From assembly GCA_945871895.1 (NCBI GenBank), contig CAMBXP010000020.1:1-34424 (forward strand): a stretch of DNA of 34,424 bases, written 5' to 3'. The notes beneath the pieces were generated by a model. It had not been told where the DNA came from. It did not search any database and saw nothing but the letters and a program-made list of their open reading frames with translations. Numbering within the stretch: the stretch's first letter is position 1; the number at the start of each line of letters is the position of its first letter. The stretch is from Chryseobacterium gleum (lineage in GTDB: Bacteria > Bacteroidota > Bacteroidia > Flavobacteriales_C > GCA-002722245). The translations under genes were made by a program, and so were the position numbers. This document shows, one piece after another, positions 8,966 through 17,477 of the stretch.

Positions 8966-10243
8966 CTATTTCCATCTTTTTTTGATTCGAGGACGAACCG
9001 GCGGAGTAGCGCCATAGAAAGACTCATTCAATTGATCAAGCAATGGAGTACCTGAAATCAAAGAAGAACCTGGTTTTTTCTCCACATAGTCACATGAAGC
9101 ATCCCAAATAATGGCACCTGCACATTTCTTTTCTACTATGTAATCGGCTTTCATTCTAATTGATTTAGGATTATCGTAAGAAACAAATGATTTCTCTTGC
9201 TCACTTACCAAATAAGGTACTTTAGCAACATCATCCCAGTATTCTTTGTAACCATGTTTTTTCATTTCTTCTAAGATGTTGTAGTACGAAGGACTACCTT
9301 CCCATTCAGCAAAAATAACATCATCGGCTTTTTTGTGATGTCCTGTTCTGTATACTGTAATTGGCTCTTCACCATCGAAACCTCTTAAACTACGACCATA
9401 AAAAGCAACACCCATGTTTAATTTCTCAGCTGGTACGTTGTACGTTTGAGTCATTAAACGGTATGCTTCATCTAAACTTCCTTTGTATCCTTTTGCAGGG
9501 TTGTATAAAGGAGAGTTATGATTAGCATCATCACTCCACGGACCGTTAAAATCGTATGTCATCATGTTATAGTAATCCATAAAAGTGATTTCATTCCACT
9601 TAATGTTTTCCATTTGCGGTGTGTTCGCTCCAAAAGCTGCAGTTAACAAGAAATGATAATTTAATTTAGCTCCGTAAGCATCAATTGAATCGCGAATGGC
9701 TTTCATGAACAAAGGATAGGTGTTTTTATCTTCTTTTGTACCACTGTGCTCATCATAACCCGGGTATTCCCAGTCGATATCGATTCCATCAAACTGATAT
9801 TCTTTCAACAATTTCACACACTCTTCAGCAAAATGCGCTCTCTTTTTAGGGTCGGCAGCAATTCTAGGGAAGTTGTCTGACAATGTCCAACCACCAATAG
9901 AAACCATTACTTTAACTCCATACAAGTGAGCATAATCCACTAAACTTGAATTGGGGAAATAAGCAGGTTGTGGTTTACTCCAGTCGATTTTACCTTTCAA
10001 AAGAATTGAATCAGCCCAAGCATCGGTACCTTGGAGGTTACCTTCTTTGTCGGGACAATAAAACGAATAATTTAAAATACTGTACTTGCTGTAATCAAGT
10101 ACTTCTGGCACTACGCACCCATTTCGCTTGTACATTTGCCAAGAGGGGAAGTAACCAATGATTTCTTTGCTCTTTTGAGCAGATACTGTTTGCATTACGC
10201 CAGTAATGAAAACAGCGAGAGTGATCAATGATATTTTTTTCAT
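8966..10243 (-). CDS. Secreted GH18 chitinase
   Basis: Glycoside hydrolase family 18 enzyme of 425 residues that cleaves beta-1,4 links in chitin. The signal peptide is residues 1-22 (MKKISLITLAVFITG ... SAQ). Family motifs are SIGGWT (115-120), the catalytic DGIDIDWE (152-159, Glu159 the acid), MMTYDFNG (227-234, the MxYD site) and a late IWDAS with the subsite tryptophan. The stretch after VAFYGRSLRG has the length and pattern of a chitinase insertion domain. There is no separate chitin-binding domain, lipobox or type IX secretion C-terminal domain, so its final location (periplasm or released) is open. The ATG at 10243 was preferred over an upstream start at 10267, because it gives a clean signal peptide and the upstream codons overlap the promoter. 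It is the first gene of the chitin operon. Confidence 0.95.
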   Translation of the reverse strand: MKKISLITLAVFITGVMQTVSAQKSKEIIGYFPSWQMYKRNGCVVPEVLDYSKYSILNYSFYCPDKEGNLQGTDAWADSILLKGKIDWSKPQPAYFPNSSLVDYAHLYGVKVMVSIGGWTLSDNFPRIAADPKKRAHFAEECVKLLKEYQFDGIDIDWEYPGYDEHSGTKEDKNTYPLFMKAIRDSIDAYGAKLNYHFLLTAAFGANTPQMENIKWNEITFMDYYNMMTYDFNGPWSDDANHNSPLYNPAKGYKGSLDEAYRLMTQTYNVPAEKLNMGVAFYGRSLRGFDGEEPITVYRTGHHKKADDVIFAEWEGSPSYYNILEEMKKHGYKEYWDDVAKVPYLVSEQEKSFVSYDNPKSIRMKADYIVEKKCAGAIIWDASCDYVEKKPGSSLISGTPLLDQLNESFYGATPPVRPRIKKRWK

Positions 10244-10264
10244 AATTGTTTGTTTAAAGCGAAG

Positions 10265-10295
10265 CAAATATATTAAAATACATCAGCTGCACTAA
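10265..10295 (-). promoter_or_regulatory. Promoter of the chitin operon
   Basis: On the minus strand, TTAG (10292-10295), exactly 19 bases, then TATATTTG (10265-10272), a full match to TAnnTTTG. Transcription would start near 10258, about 15 bases before the chitinase ATG. A second TATATTTG lies upstream at 10344-10351 with TTTT 19 bases before it, so the operon may have tandem promoters. No regulator gene sits next to it in this window. Confidence 0.7.
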
Positions 10296-10391
10296 TTTTT
10301 ACTAAACATGTTTGAGAAAAGATAGATAGAAGACTCCCTAAGCCAAATATAGTAAAATAACTTACTTATCAAAAAATTATTTTTCTACCAT

Positions 10392-11942
10392 TTATTCGGC
10401 CCCAACTCCTAGGTAGGTTCGTATTTTCTCTTTCTCAAATTTCTCTTGTGCTTCTTGTTCCGGCTTTATTAACGAAACAATTACACCTGTGATAAATGCC
10501 AACGGAACTGAAACCAATGCCGGATTTTTTAATGGGAAAATGGGTTCGTATCCCATGATATCTTTCATTACAGGCGGACTAACAACAATTAATATTATTG
10601 CGCTTAAGGCACCTACAACGATACTCCAAGTTGCACCTTTTGTGGTAAATTTTTTCCAAAATACGGAAAGTAACAAAGCTGGGAAATTAGCACTGGCGGC
10701 AACAGCGAAAGCCAATCCCACCATAAAAGCTACATTCTGATTCTTAAATGCCAATCCTAAAATAATCGCTAATATCCCTAAACCAATAGTAGCCATTTTA
10801 GCTACCTTCACTTCTCCCTTTTCGTTTGATTCTCCTTTTCTAAATACATTCACATACAAATCATGAGCAATACTTGATGCTCCTGAAAGCGTTAATCCTG
10901 CTACCACAGCTAAAATTGTTGCAAAGGCAACTGCTGCAATAAATCCTAAAAATAAACTACCTCCAGTATGCTCAGATAATAAGATGGCAGCCATGTTTCC
11001 AGATGCATTAACACCCTTAATTGCTTCTCTTCCTACCAAAGCGGCAGCAGAAAAACCAATTACAAAAGTGAGTATGTAGAAGTAACCTATAAAACCTGTA
11101 GCTACAAAAACTGATTTACGTGCTTGTTTCGCATCGGGTACAGTATAGAAACGCATTAATATATGAGGCAATCCTGCTGTTCCTAGCATCAACGCTAAAC
11201 CTAAGGATAAAGCATCGAATGGATTTGAGAACATAGAACCAGGAGATAGTGATCCTTCACCATATTTATCTGTTACTGTTTTAAAAAGATTAGTAACACT
11301 ATAATCAAAATGAGATAAAGCTAAAATCACCAATACAGTTGCTCCGCCAAGCAAAAGAACAGCTTTAATGATTTGCACCCAAGTGGTAGCCAGCATTCCA
11401 CCAAACAAAACATAACACATCATTACCGAGCCAACAATTAGCACTGCCCATTCATAAGATAAGCCAAACAACTTTTCAATCAAACCTCCTGCTCCCACCA
11501 TTTGAGCGATGAGATAAATTAAAATAGTTAGAATAGAACCAATAGATGCTGCCACACGAATAGGCTTTTGTTTCAATCGAAAAGCTACCACATCGGCAAA
11601 AGTATACTTGCCTAGATTCCTTAATGGCTCTGCAATTAAAAACATAATTAAGGGCCATCCTACGATAAAGCCAATGGAGTAAATTAAACCATCAAAACCT
11701 TGAATCGCTACTATGCCCGCAATTCCTAAGAAAGAAGCGGCACTCATATAGTCGCCTGCTAAAGCCAATCCGTTTTGAAAACCAGTAATGCTTCTTCCAG
11801 CTGCGTAAAATTCAGATGTTGTTTTTGTTTTTCGCGATGCCCAATAAGTGATATACATTGTTAATGCAACAAAGGCGAAAAACATGATAATCGCTACCCA
11901 ATTGGTTTCACCTATTGAGGTGGTTGTTTGTAGCAAATGCAT
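10392..11942 (-). CDS. actP: Sodium/solute symporter, acetate permease (ActP) type
   Basis: Integral membrane carrier of the solute:sodium symporter family, 516 residues with about 13 hydrophobic segments. The early segment EFYAAGRSITGFQNGLALAG, followed by DYMSAASFLG, is characteristic of the ActP branch, which takes up acetate and other short carboxylates. The partner gene upstream encodes a DUF485 (YjcH) protein, and their stop and start codons overlap as TAATG, the same pairing as yjcH-actP in E. coli. The location next to the chitin operon is suggestive, because deacetylation of GlcNAc releases acetate. The substrate is inferred from family and context. Confidence 0.85.
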   Translation of the reverse strand: MHLLQTTTSIGETNWVAIIMFFAFVALTMYITYWASRKTKTTSEFYAAGRSITGFQNGLALAGDYMSAASFLGIAGIVAIQGFDGLIYSIGFIVGWPLIMFLIAEPLRNLGKYTFADVVAFRLKQKPIRVAASIGSILTILIYLIAQMVGAGGLIEKLFGLSYEWAVLIVGSVMMCYVLFGGMLATTWVQIIKAVLLLGGATVLVILALSHFDYSVTNLFKTVTDKYGEGSLSPGSMFSNPFDALSLGLALMLGTAGLPHILMRFYTVPDAKQARKSVFVATGFIGYFYILTFVIGFSAAALVGREAIKGVNASGNMAAILLSEHTGGSLFLGFIAAVAFATILAVVAGLTLSGASSIAHDLYVNVFRKGESNEKGEVKVAKMATIGLGILAIILGLAFKNQNVAFMVGLAFAVAASANFPALLLSVFWKKFTTKGATWSIVVGALSAIILIVVSPPVMKDIMGYEPIFPLKNPALVSVPLAFITGVIVSLIKPEQEAQEKFEKEKIRTYLGVGAE

Positions 11943-12241
11943 TATAATTTCTTTTTAATTTCTTCTACTTCCTTGTCGTAGAAATTATTTGCCCAATAAG
12001 TGTATATTCCTGTCATTACCCAAGCAAGAACTATCAATCCAATACCAATAGGAATTGCTATGGTTGTTACTTCCCCTACTTTCTGTTTGAAAAAATCTTT
12101 ATCGAAAGCGACCATCAATAGAAAACCAAAATAGGCCAGCAGCATAACGGTAGTTAAGAGGAAAGCTACCGCCCAACGTTTCTTGATAAGCTTTTTAAAT
12201 TCGGCACTTTGTAAAACTTCTTGTGTTTTTTGTTCGCTCAT
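11942..12241 (-). CDS. DUF485 family inner-membrane protein (YjcH-like)
   Basis: Small membrane protein of 99 residues. It has a cytoplasmic N-terminus (SAEFKKLIKKRWAVAF), two hydrophobic helices (about 27-49 and 59-82) and a charged tail (NNFYDKEVEEIKKKL). This is the DUF485 pattern, found beside ActP-type symporters and probably an accessory subunit. The ATG at 12241 is chosen over an in-frame TTG at 12250. Its stop shares a base with the start of the symporter gene, so translation is probably coupled. Confidence 0.85.
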   Translation of the reverse strand: MSEQKTQEVLQSAEFKKLIKKRWAVAFLLTTVMLLAYFGFLLMVAFDKDFFKQKVGEVTTIAIPIGIGLIVLAWVMTGIYTYWANNFYDKEVEEIKKKL

Positions 12242-12305
12242 AATTTGCAATGGAAACCGAATCTAACCAAAAAGAAAAACACAGCAAAAAAGTGTTAAAA
12301 AGTAA

Positions 12306-12332
12306 GGCCATTTGTTAAGAAAACAAATGGCC
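12306..12332 (-). terminator. Terminator after pfkA
   Basis: A perfect 11-bp hairpin, GGCCATTTGTT (12306-12316) with AACAAATGGCC (12322-12332), loop of 5. On the minus strand it is followed by TTACTTTTT. A run of A bases (about 12337-12350) lies between it and the pfkA stop. Confidence 0.85.
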
Positions 12333-12356
12333 TCACAAAAAAAAAAAAAATGCGAC

Positions 12357-13340
12357 TTATATTGAAAGAATGTCTGCTACTCGCAAAACTTCTTCATCAA
12401 TGTGGTGTCCTTCGCGAATTGCTTCTTCAAAAGGAGTATATACCACTTGATTTTTGATAATACCTACCATTTCATCTTTTCTGCCAGCAATCAATCCTTC
12501 AACAGCAGCAACTCCTAGTCGGCTTGCCAAAATTCTGTCGAATGAAGTGGGGTCGCCACCTCGTTGAATATGCCCTAAAATAGAAACTTTGGTATCGTAA
12601 TCTTTCAATCGTGCCGATACTTGATCAGCAATATGTTGAGCGTGTCCGAGCTTGCATCCTTCAGCAACAATAACAATGCTTGAAGTCTTTTTTCTCTGAC
12701 GGCCTTTTTCTAATTTTTCGCAAATTGCTTCGATACTTCCTTCTCTTTCGGGAATCAAAATATCAATAGCTCCTGATGCTAAACCTGTGTTGGCTGCGAT
12801 GAAGCCAGAGTTCCTACCCATTACCTCCACAAAGAACAACCTGTTGTGCGACATCGCTGTATTGCGAATATTGTCAACAGCTTCAATCGCTGTATTGGTA
12901 GCAGTATCAAAACCTATGGTATAATCGCTTCCATTTAAATCGTTGTCAATAGTGCCAGGAATACCAATAATTGGAATACCGTGTTCTTTTGCCAACAACA
13001 TAGCTCCGGTGAAAGTACCATCGCCACCAATAGCTACAAGCGCATCAATCTGACGGGTTTTTAAATTTCTATAGGCTTTTGCTCTTCCCTCTGGAGTGCG
13101 AAATTCGGCACATCTGGCAGACTCTAACATAGTACCGCCTTTTTGTAAGATTTGATTAACAGAACGAACATCCATAATATCTGTAATGTCGTTCTCTATC
13201 ATACCTTCGTAACCGCGGTAAATACCAGAAACCGATAAGCCATAGTACACTGAAGAACGAACCACTGCACGAATGGCAGCGTTCATCCCAGGAGCATCAC
13301 CACCAGAAGTATAAACTCCTATTTTCAGAATTTTCTTCAA
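12357..13340 (-). CDS. pfkA: ATP-dependent 6-phosphofructokinase
   Basis: Phosphorylates fructose-6-phosphate to fructose-1,6-bisphosphate, the committed step of glycolysis. At 327 residues it has the normal length of a bacterial PfkA. Motifs are TSGGDAPGMN (11-20), IGGDGTF (104-110), PGTIDNDL (128-135) and MGRNSGF. The Gly in GGDGT and in PGTIDND marks the ATP-using type; diphosphate-dependent enzymes carry Asp and Lys at these sites. It lies 6 bases after gap and shares its promoter. In this neighbourhood it would take the fructose-6-phosphate made by the two NagB enzymes. Confidence 0.96.
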   Translation of the reverse strand: MKKILKIGVYTSGGDAPGMNAAIRAVVRSSVYYGLSVSGIYRGYEGMIENDITDIMDVRSVNQILQKGGTMLESARCAEFRTPEGRAKAYRNLKTRQIDALVAIGGDGTFTGAMLLAKEHGIPIIGIPGTIDNDLNGSDYTIGFDTATNTAIEAVDNIRNTAMSHNRLFFVEVMGRNSGFIAANTGLASGAIDILIPEREGSIEAICEKLEKGRQRKKTSSIVIVAEGCKLGHAQHIADQVSARLKDYDTKVSILGHIQRGGDPTSFDRILASRLGVAAVEGLIAGRKDEMVGIIKNQVVYTPFEEAIREGHHIDEEVLRVADILSI

Positions 13341-13346
13341 CGTCGA

Positions 13347-14375
13347 TTATTTGTTGCCTGTGAAAATTAAAGCCATCTCAGCCATACGGTGAGAGAAGCC
13401 CATTTCATTGTCGTAGAATGAAGTCATTTTAACTAATGTATTGTCTCCAGATGGAACTACCAATACATCATCTATAATCATAGAAGAGAATGGCTCACCT
13501 ACGCAGTCTCTTGAACACTCGTAGAAATCACCGAAGTAAGCTACTTGTTTCAAGATGGTATCTTGGTTGATTTTAGCAACACCAGCTTTAACAGCCGCTT
13601 GCACTTCTTCACGTGTACGTTTTCCTTCAATTAAGTAAACTGCCTCAACTACAGAACCTGTATCGGTAGGAACTCTTAATGCAGTACCATTCAATTTACC
13701 GTTCAAGTGAGGAAGAACTTTACCAACTGCTTTAGCAGCGCCAGTAGAAGCAGGAATAATATTGTTTAATGTAGCACGATTTTTACCACCACCAAAAGCA
13801 TCAGCTACTTTTTGAGTTGCAGTTGCAGCGTGCGTAGTAGAGATCAAACCAGAGATTACCTTATATGTATCATCTAACGCTTTAGTCATTGGAGCCAAGC
13901 AGTTAGTAGTACAAGAAGCATTAGAAATGATTCTGTCATCTGCATTGATATCAGTGTGGTTAACACCCAACACTACAGTTTTAGTAGCATCATTGCAAGG
14001 AGCAGAAACGATTACTCTTTTTGCACCAGCATTGATGTGAGCTTGAGCTTTCTCAGTAGTAAGGTAGAAACCAGTACATTCGAAAACTACATCTACATTG
14101 TGATCTGCCCATTTGATATTGTTGGCATCTTTCTCAGCGTACACAGTAATAGTGTGGTCACCTACTTTAATTACGTTATCAGAAACCAACGAAACTTCTA
14201 CCGGAAATCTTCCGAAGATTGAATCTTTAGGTAAACCTTGTGCAATTTCTTTAGCCGGCACTAAGTCGTTACCCGCTACTATTTCAATTTTGTCATTAAA
14301 TTTCTCAACGATAACTCTCATTACGTTTTTGCCGATACGGCCCATTCCATTGAAAGCAACTCTAATTTTAGCCAT
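13347..14375 (-). CDS. gap: Glyceraldehyde-3-phosphate dehydrogenase, type I
   Basis: Oxidises glyceraldehyde-3-phosphate to 1,3-bisphosphoglycerate with NAD. The 342 residues include the Rossmann motif FNGMGRIGKNVMR (8-20) and the catalytic SNASCTTNCLAP with Cys155. STTHAATATQ carries the partner His182, and WYDNEMG is replaced by FYDNEMGFSHR near the end. GND at 35-37 fits NAD preference. It is the first gene of a gap-pfkA operon with a promoter at 14432-14460. Confidence 0.96.
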   Translation of the reverse strand: MAKIRVAFNGMGRIGKNVMRVIVEKFNDKIEIVAGNDLVPAKEIAQGLPKDSIFGRFPVEVSLVSDNVIKVGDHTITVYAEKDANNIKWADHNVDVVFECTGFYLTTEKAQAHINAGAKRVIVSAPCNDATKTVVLGVNHTDINADDRIISNASCTTNCLAPMTKALDDTYKVISGLISTTHAATATQKVADAFGGGKNRATLNNIIPASTGAAKAVGKVLPHLNGKLNGTALRVPTDTGSVVEAVYLIEGKRTREEVQAAVKAGVAKINQDTILKQVAYFGDFYECSRDCVGEPFSSMIIDDVLVVPSGDNTLVKMTSFYDNEMGFSHRMAEMALIFTGNK

Positions 14376-14431
14376 GATAATTTTAAGTTTAAGTGAACTA
14401 TTGTTTTATTGGTTTCGAAAAACCAAGAGGA

Positions 14432-14460
14432 CAAAAATATAATTTTTTAGATACTACAAA
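14432..14460 (-). promoter_or_regulatory. Promoter of gap-pfkA
   Basis: On the minus strand, TTTG (14457-14460), 17 bases, then TATTTTTG (14432-14439). The -7 box is a full match; the spacer is 2 bases shorter than the usual 19. The leader before the gap ATG would be about 50 bases. Confidence 0.6.
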
Positions 14461-14528
14461 AGTTCTAGGGCAGAAATTATTGAAATTTAATGTAGATTTT
14501 ATTTGAATGGGGGTGTTTTGTCAGTGAA

Positions 14529-14885
14529 CTACAAAGATTTCAACACTTCCTTCTCTTTCTTGGTTAAACCACTCACCACTAAATCATACGAATTATCAAT
14601 CCATTCTTTCAATTGTTTATCATTTACCGAACCATCTGCAGAAATTGTATTCCAGTGCTTTTTGTTCATGTGATAACCTGGCTGCACACAAGGAAATTCT
14701 TCGCGCAATTCAATCGCTTTTTCAGGATCGCATTTTACATTGAATGACAAAGGATCATTCTCAAATCCGCACAACAAAAATGCTTTACCCATTACTTTAA
14801 ACACTAAAGTATCGGGCCCAAAAGGCAATGTTTCTTCAACAGCTTTTTTGGAAAGACAATATTCGCGGAGGGATTCGAGGTGCAT
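14529..14885 (-). CDS. MmcQ/YjbR family protein
   Basis: Small protein of 118 residues with the YjbR (CyaY-like fold) pattern: LREYCLSKKAVEETLPFG at the start, then KVMGKAFLL, LSFNVKCDPE, PGYHMNKKHWNTI, and LKEWIDNSYDLVVSGL near the end. Members are often annotated as DNA-binding, but no specific function is established. It stands alone on the minus strand between gap and a REP-like palindrome. Confidence 0.9.
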   Translation of the reverse strand: MHLESLREYCLSKKAVEETLPFGPDTLVFKVMGKAFLLCGFENDPLSFNVKCDPEKAIELREEFPCVQPGYHMNKKHWNTISADGSVNDKQLKEWIDNSYDLVVSGLTKKEKEVLKSL

Positions 14886-14906
14886 GACAATTTATTTTTT
14901 CGTAGA

Positions 14907-14930
14907 GTCATCCGTCAACTGACGGATGAC
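14907..14930. repeat. REP-like palindrome
   Basis: A perfect 11-bp hairpin with a 2-base loop, containing the core CCGTCA..TGACGG. The same core occurs at 16781-16800, 17339-17358, 32547-32560 and 32581-32596. It lies between the YjbR gene and the 3' end of the glycosyltransferase. There is no T-run of terminator type, so a REP copy is the better reading, though it could also stop transcripts. Confidence 0.7.
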
Positions 14931-15031
14931 TTAAAAAGATTAATTCCTTTAAAAAAAACAGCGGAATATTTTCTATTTAAAGACAGATTCTATCTGCCTC
15001 TACACCACTATTTCTTGAAATTCACAAAAAA

Positions 15032-16672
15032 CTACCCCAAATATGTCTTCAAATATTTCCCTGCAATTCCTTCCCAAGAGTAATTATCAACCACCAATTT
15101 TCTTAGTGAATCTTTAAATTCACTCAACTGTGTAACCGACATTCTATCTTTCTCATTTAAGTAGGCAATTACATTGTGGGCAATGTTTGCAGAGGCATTT
15201 TCATTCAAATCAACATTGTTGATTTTCACTCTTCCATCTACCAATTCACGAATTTGATCGCCTATTTCACGGAAAGCAGATTGGTAAGTCAGCACCGGAT
15301 AAACGCCACAAGAAGCCGCCTCAATTGCTACCATACCAAAAGCCTCAGGGAAAACAGATGGTGCTATTTGCACATCCATCGCTGGCAACAAATTCACCAA
15401 TTGTTTGTGGTTCAATATTCCAGTAAAAGTTACTTTAGAACGAATGTCAAAAGACAATGCTTTCACATCTGCCGCGATTTCATTTCCATATTTTTCCAAT
15501 ATCTCATTGATTAAAGGAAGTTGCTTCCCTTCGTCGCCATGAAACAAAGAATTAGAAGCAACGACCTTCTTCAATAAATCTATATTACCTGTCGCCAAAC
15601 AATTTAATATGATCTCCGCAGGTTCGCGAAACGGACCAAAACCAGCGATGATGAAATTAGAGTTTGGTTTTTCTTTCAATATCTTCGGAATAGCCAATAA
15701 AATCAAGTAAATTCCTTTGGTCCACAAATATTTACCCACAAACATAATGTTGTTGCCACTCAAATCAACTTGCTTAATTTTGGTAATGGCATCTTTATCA
15801 ATCCCTCTGTAATCGTAAGATTTACGCACCTCATCTACCAAAGCACTTAGATTTTCTTCTGTAAAAGAAGTGCTCAAAATTTTGTTAGAATTCTCGGTGT
15901 TTCTTCCCTCACTTGCCTTTACATTCTCTTCAATAGTAGAAACAAAATCGGCTACTAATTTCTCACGTGATTCATTGGCAATGCCGAAGCTACTTACATC
16001 CACTCCCGCAGGAATTATCTCAATTTTCTCAATCAGTCTTTCCAGTTTCACATCGTGTAAAAACTCTTTCAATTCTTCATCGGCGTGCAAACTATCTACT
16101 ACGATTTCATCTACTGCTAATAAGGATTCTATGGCGTAAGCTTCAAAACGCTTGTCTTTTTTCACAGTAAAATTCAAGGCACTTCCATGCACCGTAATCA
16201 CAAATTTGAATTTCACCTCTTTCTTCAATTGCGTTGCGATATATGGAAACATGACCATATGATTGGTATTGATCACCTCCACCTTATTATCGCGAACGAT
16301 GCAACGCATGGCGTTTAAGTTTTGATCCACATAGCGCATTGTTTCTTCGGTAGTACAAGAAGTAAATTCTTTTACTTCAAATCCTTGGTAATGATCGTAC
16401 ACATAAACTGGCAAAAAGCCATTCAAGTTGGGTTTATAACATTTACACACTCCTTTAAAAGGCGTATCTTTTTTATCAGTTAAAATACAATTGGTATTAC
16501 TTGCGTCAAATTCATACACTTCATTGATAAAGTCGATTTGCTTAGGATCAAAATCCTGACAAACCAAAATAACATCTTGTCCTTTGCGCACCAGCTCACG
16601 CACCAAGTTGTTTACATATAAGTTACTTCCTGTTCCTGTTAAAAGATATCCGTGTGTGATAAGAATTGCCAT
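15032..16672 (-). CDS. GT4-family glycosyltransferase
   Basis: Retaining GT-B glycosyltransferase of 546 residues, soluble and without signal peptide. The N-terminal Rossmann half starts AILITHGYLLTGTGSNLYVN, with the Gly-rich acceptor loop. The C-terminal half has MFVGKYLWTKGI, FIIAGFG and the E-x7-E motif in PEAFGMVAIEAASCG, which binds the nucleotide-sugar donor. It is longer than a typical 370-400-residue GT4 because of a charged insert around residues 225-290. It is not BshA: it lacks that enzyme's N-terminal motif and length, although bshB1 is nearby. The sugar donor and acceptor cannot be told from the sequence. It is a single gene between REP-like elements. Confidence 0.85.
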   Translation of the reverse strand: MAILITHGYLLTGTGSNLYVNNLVRELVRKGQDVILVCQDFDPKQIDFINEVYEFDASNTNCILTDKKDTPFKGVCKCYKPNLNGFLPVYVYDHYQGFEVKEFTSCTTEETMRYVDQNLNAMRCIVRDNKVEVINTNHMVMFPYIATQLKKEVKFKFVITVHGSALNFTVKKDKRFEAYAIESLLAVDEIVVDSLHADEELKEFLHDVKLERLIEKIEIIPAGVDVSSFGIANESREKLVADFVSTIEENVKASEGRNTENSNKILSTSFTEENLSALVDEVRKSYDYRGIDKDAITKIKQVDLSGNNIMFVGKYLWTKGIYLILLAIPKILKEKPNSNFIIAGFGPFREPAEIILNCLATGNIDLLKKVVASNSLFHGDEGKQLPLINEILEKYGNEIAADVKALSFDIRSKVTFTGILNHKQLVNLLPAMDVQIAPSVFPEAFGMVAIEAASCGVYPVLTYQSAFREIGDQIRELVDGRVKINNVDLNENASANIAHNVIAYLNEKDRMSVTQLSEFKDSLRKLVVDNYSWEGIAGKYLKTYLG

Positions 16673-16754
16673 TTCGTAGTTTTTTTGATTGATGCTAAAT
16701 ATAGAAATTATTTCTATCCGTTAACTCAAGCAAAAAAGCAATATCAATATAGCA

Positions 16755-17385
16755 CTTCTTTCGAGAGCGACTTCACATTGCCGTCTGCTTTAGCTGACGG
16801 TTTATATCAATTTCTTCAAATCGCTTTAGCACCATTCCAACCATATCTTATTATAAACTGATCCACTTCGTCGGCAAAGCTTTTTTTGGCATGGTGTTTT
16901 TCCTGATTAATAATATATGCCTTCACTTTTTCGACTTGAGACTCACTGATTGACACCGCAAAATAATCATCTTGCCAAGAGAAAAAACTTGTAATTATCT
17001 TCTGCTTATTAAGCCAAAATGCTGACTCCCCTTTAATCAACATCGCAACCTTAGCTATAGTTTGTTCTTTACCCAATGAAATTAAGCAATGCAGATGATC
17101 TGTGTAGCCATTGACCGAAATAATAAAAATTCCTTTTTCTTTAGCATTTTCAATTATGTGTTGATGCAATTTAATTCTGACTTCCTTTGTTAGTAGTGGC
17201 TCTCTGTTCTTTGTAGAGAAAACAAGGTGAACCCATATTTTCACAAATGACATAAATAATAATAGTTTAGTTAGAGGATATATTCCTTTAGCTAAAATAA
17301 GAGAAATTAGGCTGAAGCCAATGAGCTTTATTATTTTTCCGTCAGCTAAAGCAGACGGCAATGTGAAACCACTAGTCGAAAGAAG
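16755..17385. mobile_element. RAYT unit bounded by inverted REP-like repeats
   Basis: A transposase gene framed by two inverted copies of a 29-base sequence, identical base for base: 16772-16800, and 17339-17367 as its reverse complement. Further out, CTTCTTTCGA (16755-16764) is matched by TCGAAAGAAG (17376-17385). Each 29-mer holds an imperfect palindrome, CCGTCTGCTTTAGCTGACGG. This is the layout of a REP-associated tyrosine transposase flanked by its own REP sequences. The outer boundaries are set by where the inverted match ends; no target duplication was seen. Confidence 0.8.
16816..17253 (-). CDS. IS200-like / REP-associated tyrosine transposase
   Basis: Y1 HUH transposase of 145 residues, the normal length. 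The opening IWVHLVFSTKNREPLL is the family N-terminus. NGYTDHLHCLISL gives the HUH pair His53 and His55. The end FAVSISESQVEKVKAYIINQ carries the likely catalytic Tyr113, followed by EKHHAKKSF. Such enzymes nick and move single-stranded DNA at REP hairpins. The ATG at 17253 gives the family start; the frame extends upstream to 17406, but that part is a translation of the REP copy. It reads against bshB1. Confidence 0.9.
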   Translation of the reverse strand: MSFVKIWVHLVFSTKNREPLLTKEVRIKLHQHIIENAKEKGIFIISVNGYTDHLHCLISLGKEQTIAKVAMLIKGESAFWLNKQKIITSFFSWQDDYFAVSISESQVEKVKAYIINQEKHHAKKSFADEVDQFIIRYGWNGAKAI

Positions 17386-17455
17386 CAAGCAAAGAATTAA
17401 ATACAATAGCCAAATTGCATTAACTAAAAGCCTCTTTATTTTTACTATATTCTAT

Positions 17456-17463
17456 TATCTTTA
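17456..17463 (+). promoter_or_regulatory. Possible -7 box of bshB1
   Basis: TATCTTTA, 7 of 8 to TAnnTTTG, 14 bases before the bshB1 ATG. No clear TTTG lies at the right distance upstream, so this is tentative. Confidence 0.35.
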
Positions 17464-17477
17464 CCAAAAACAAATCT

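Noticed and set aside
12337..12350. Run of A bases as a regulatory element
   Set aside because: A simple homopolymer between a stop codon and a terminator; length may vary by sequencing.
15032..16672. Glycosyltransferase as BshA of bacillithiol synthesis, given bshB1 nearby
   Set aside because: It is 546 residues against about 380 for BshA, lacks the BshA N-terminal motif, and a mobile element separates it from bshB1 on the other strand.
17254..17406. 51-residue N-terminal extension of the transposase
   Set aside because: It translates the REP copy and the family start is MSFVKIWVH at 17253.
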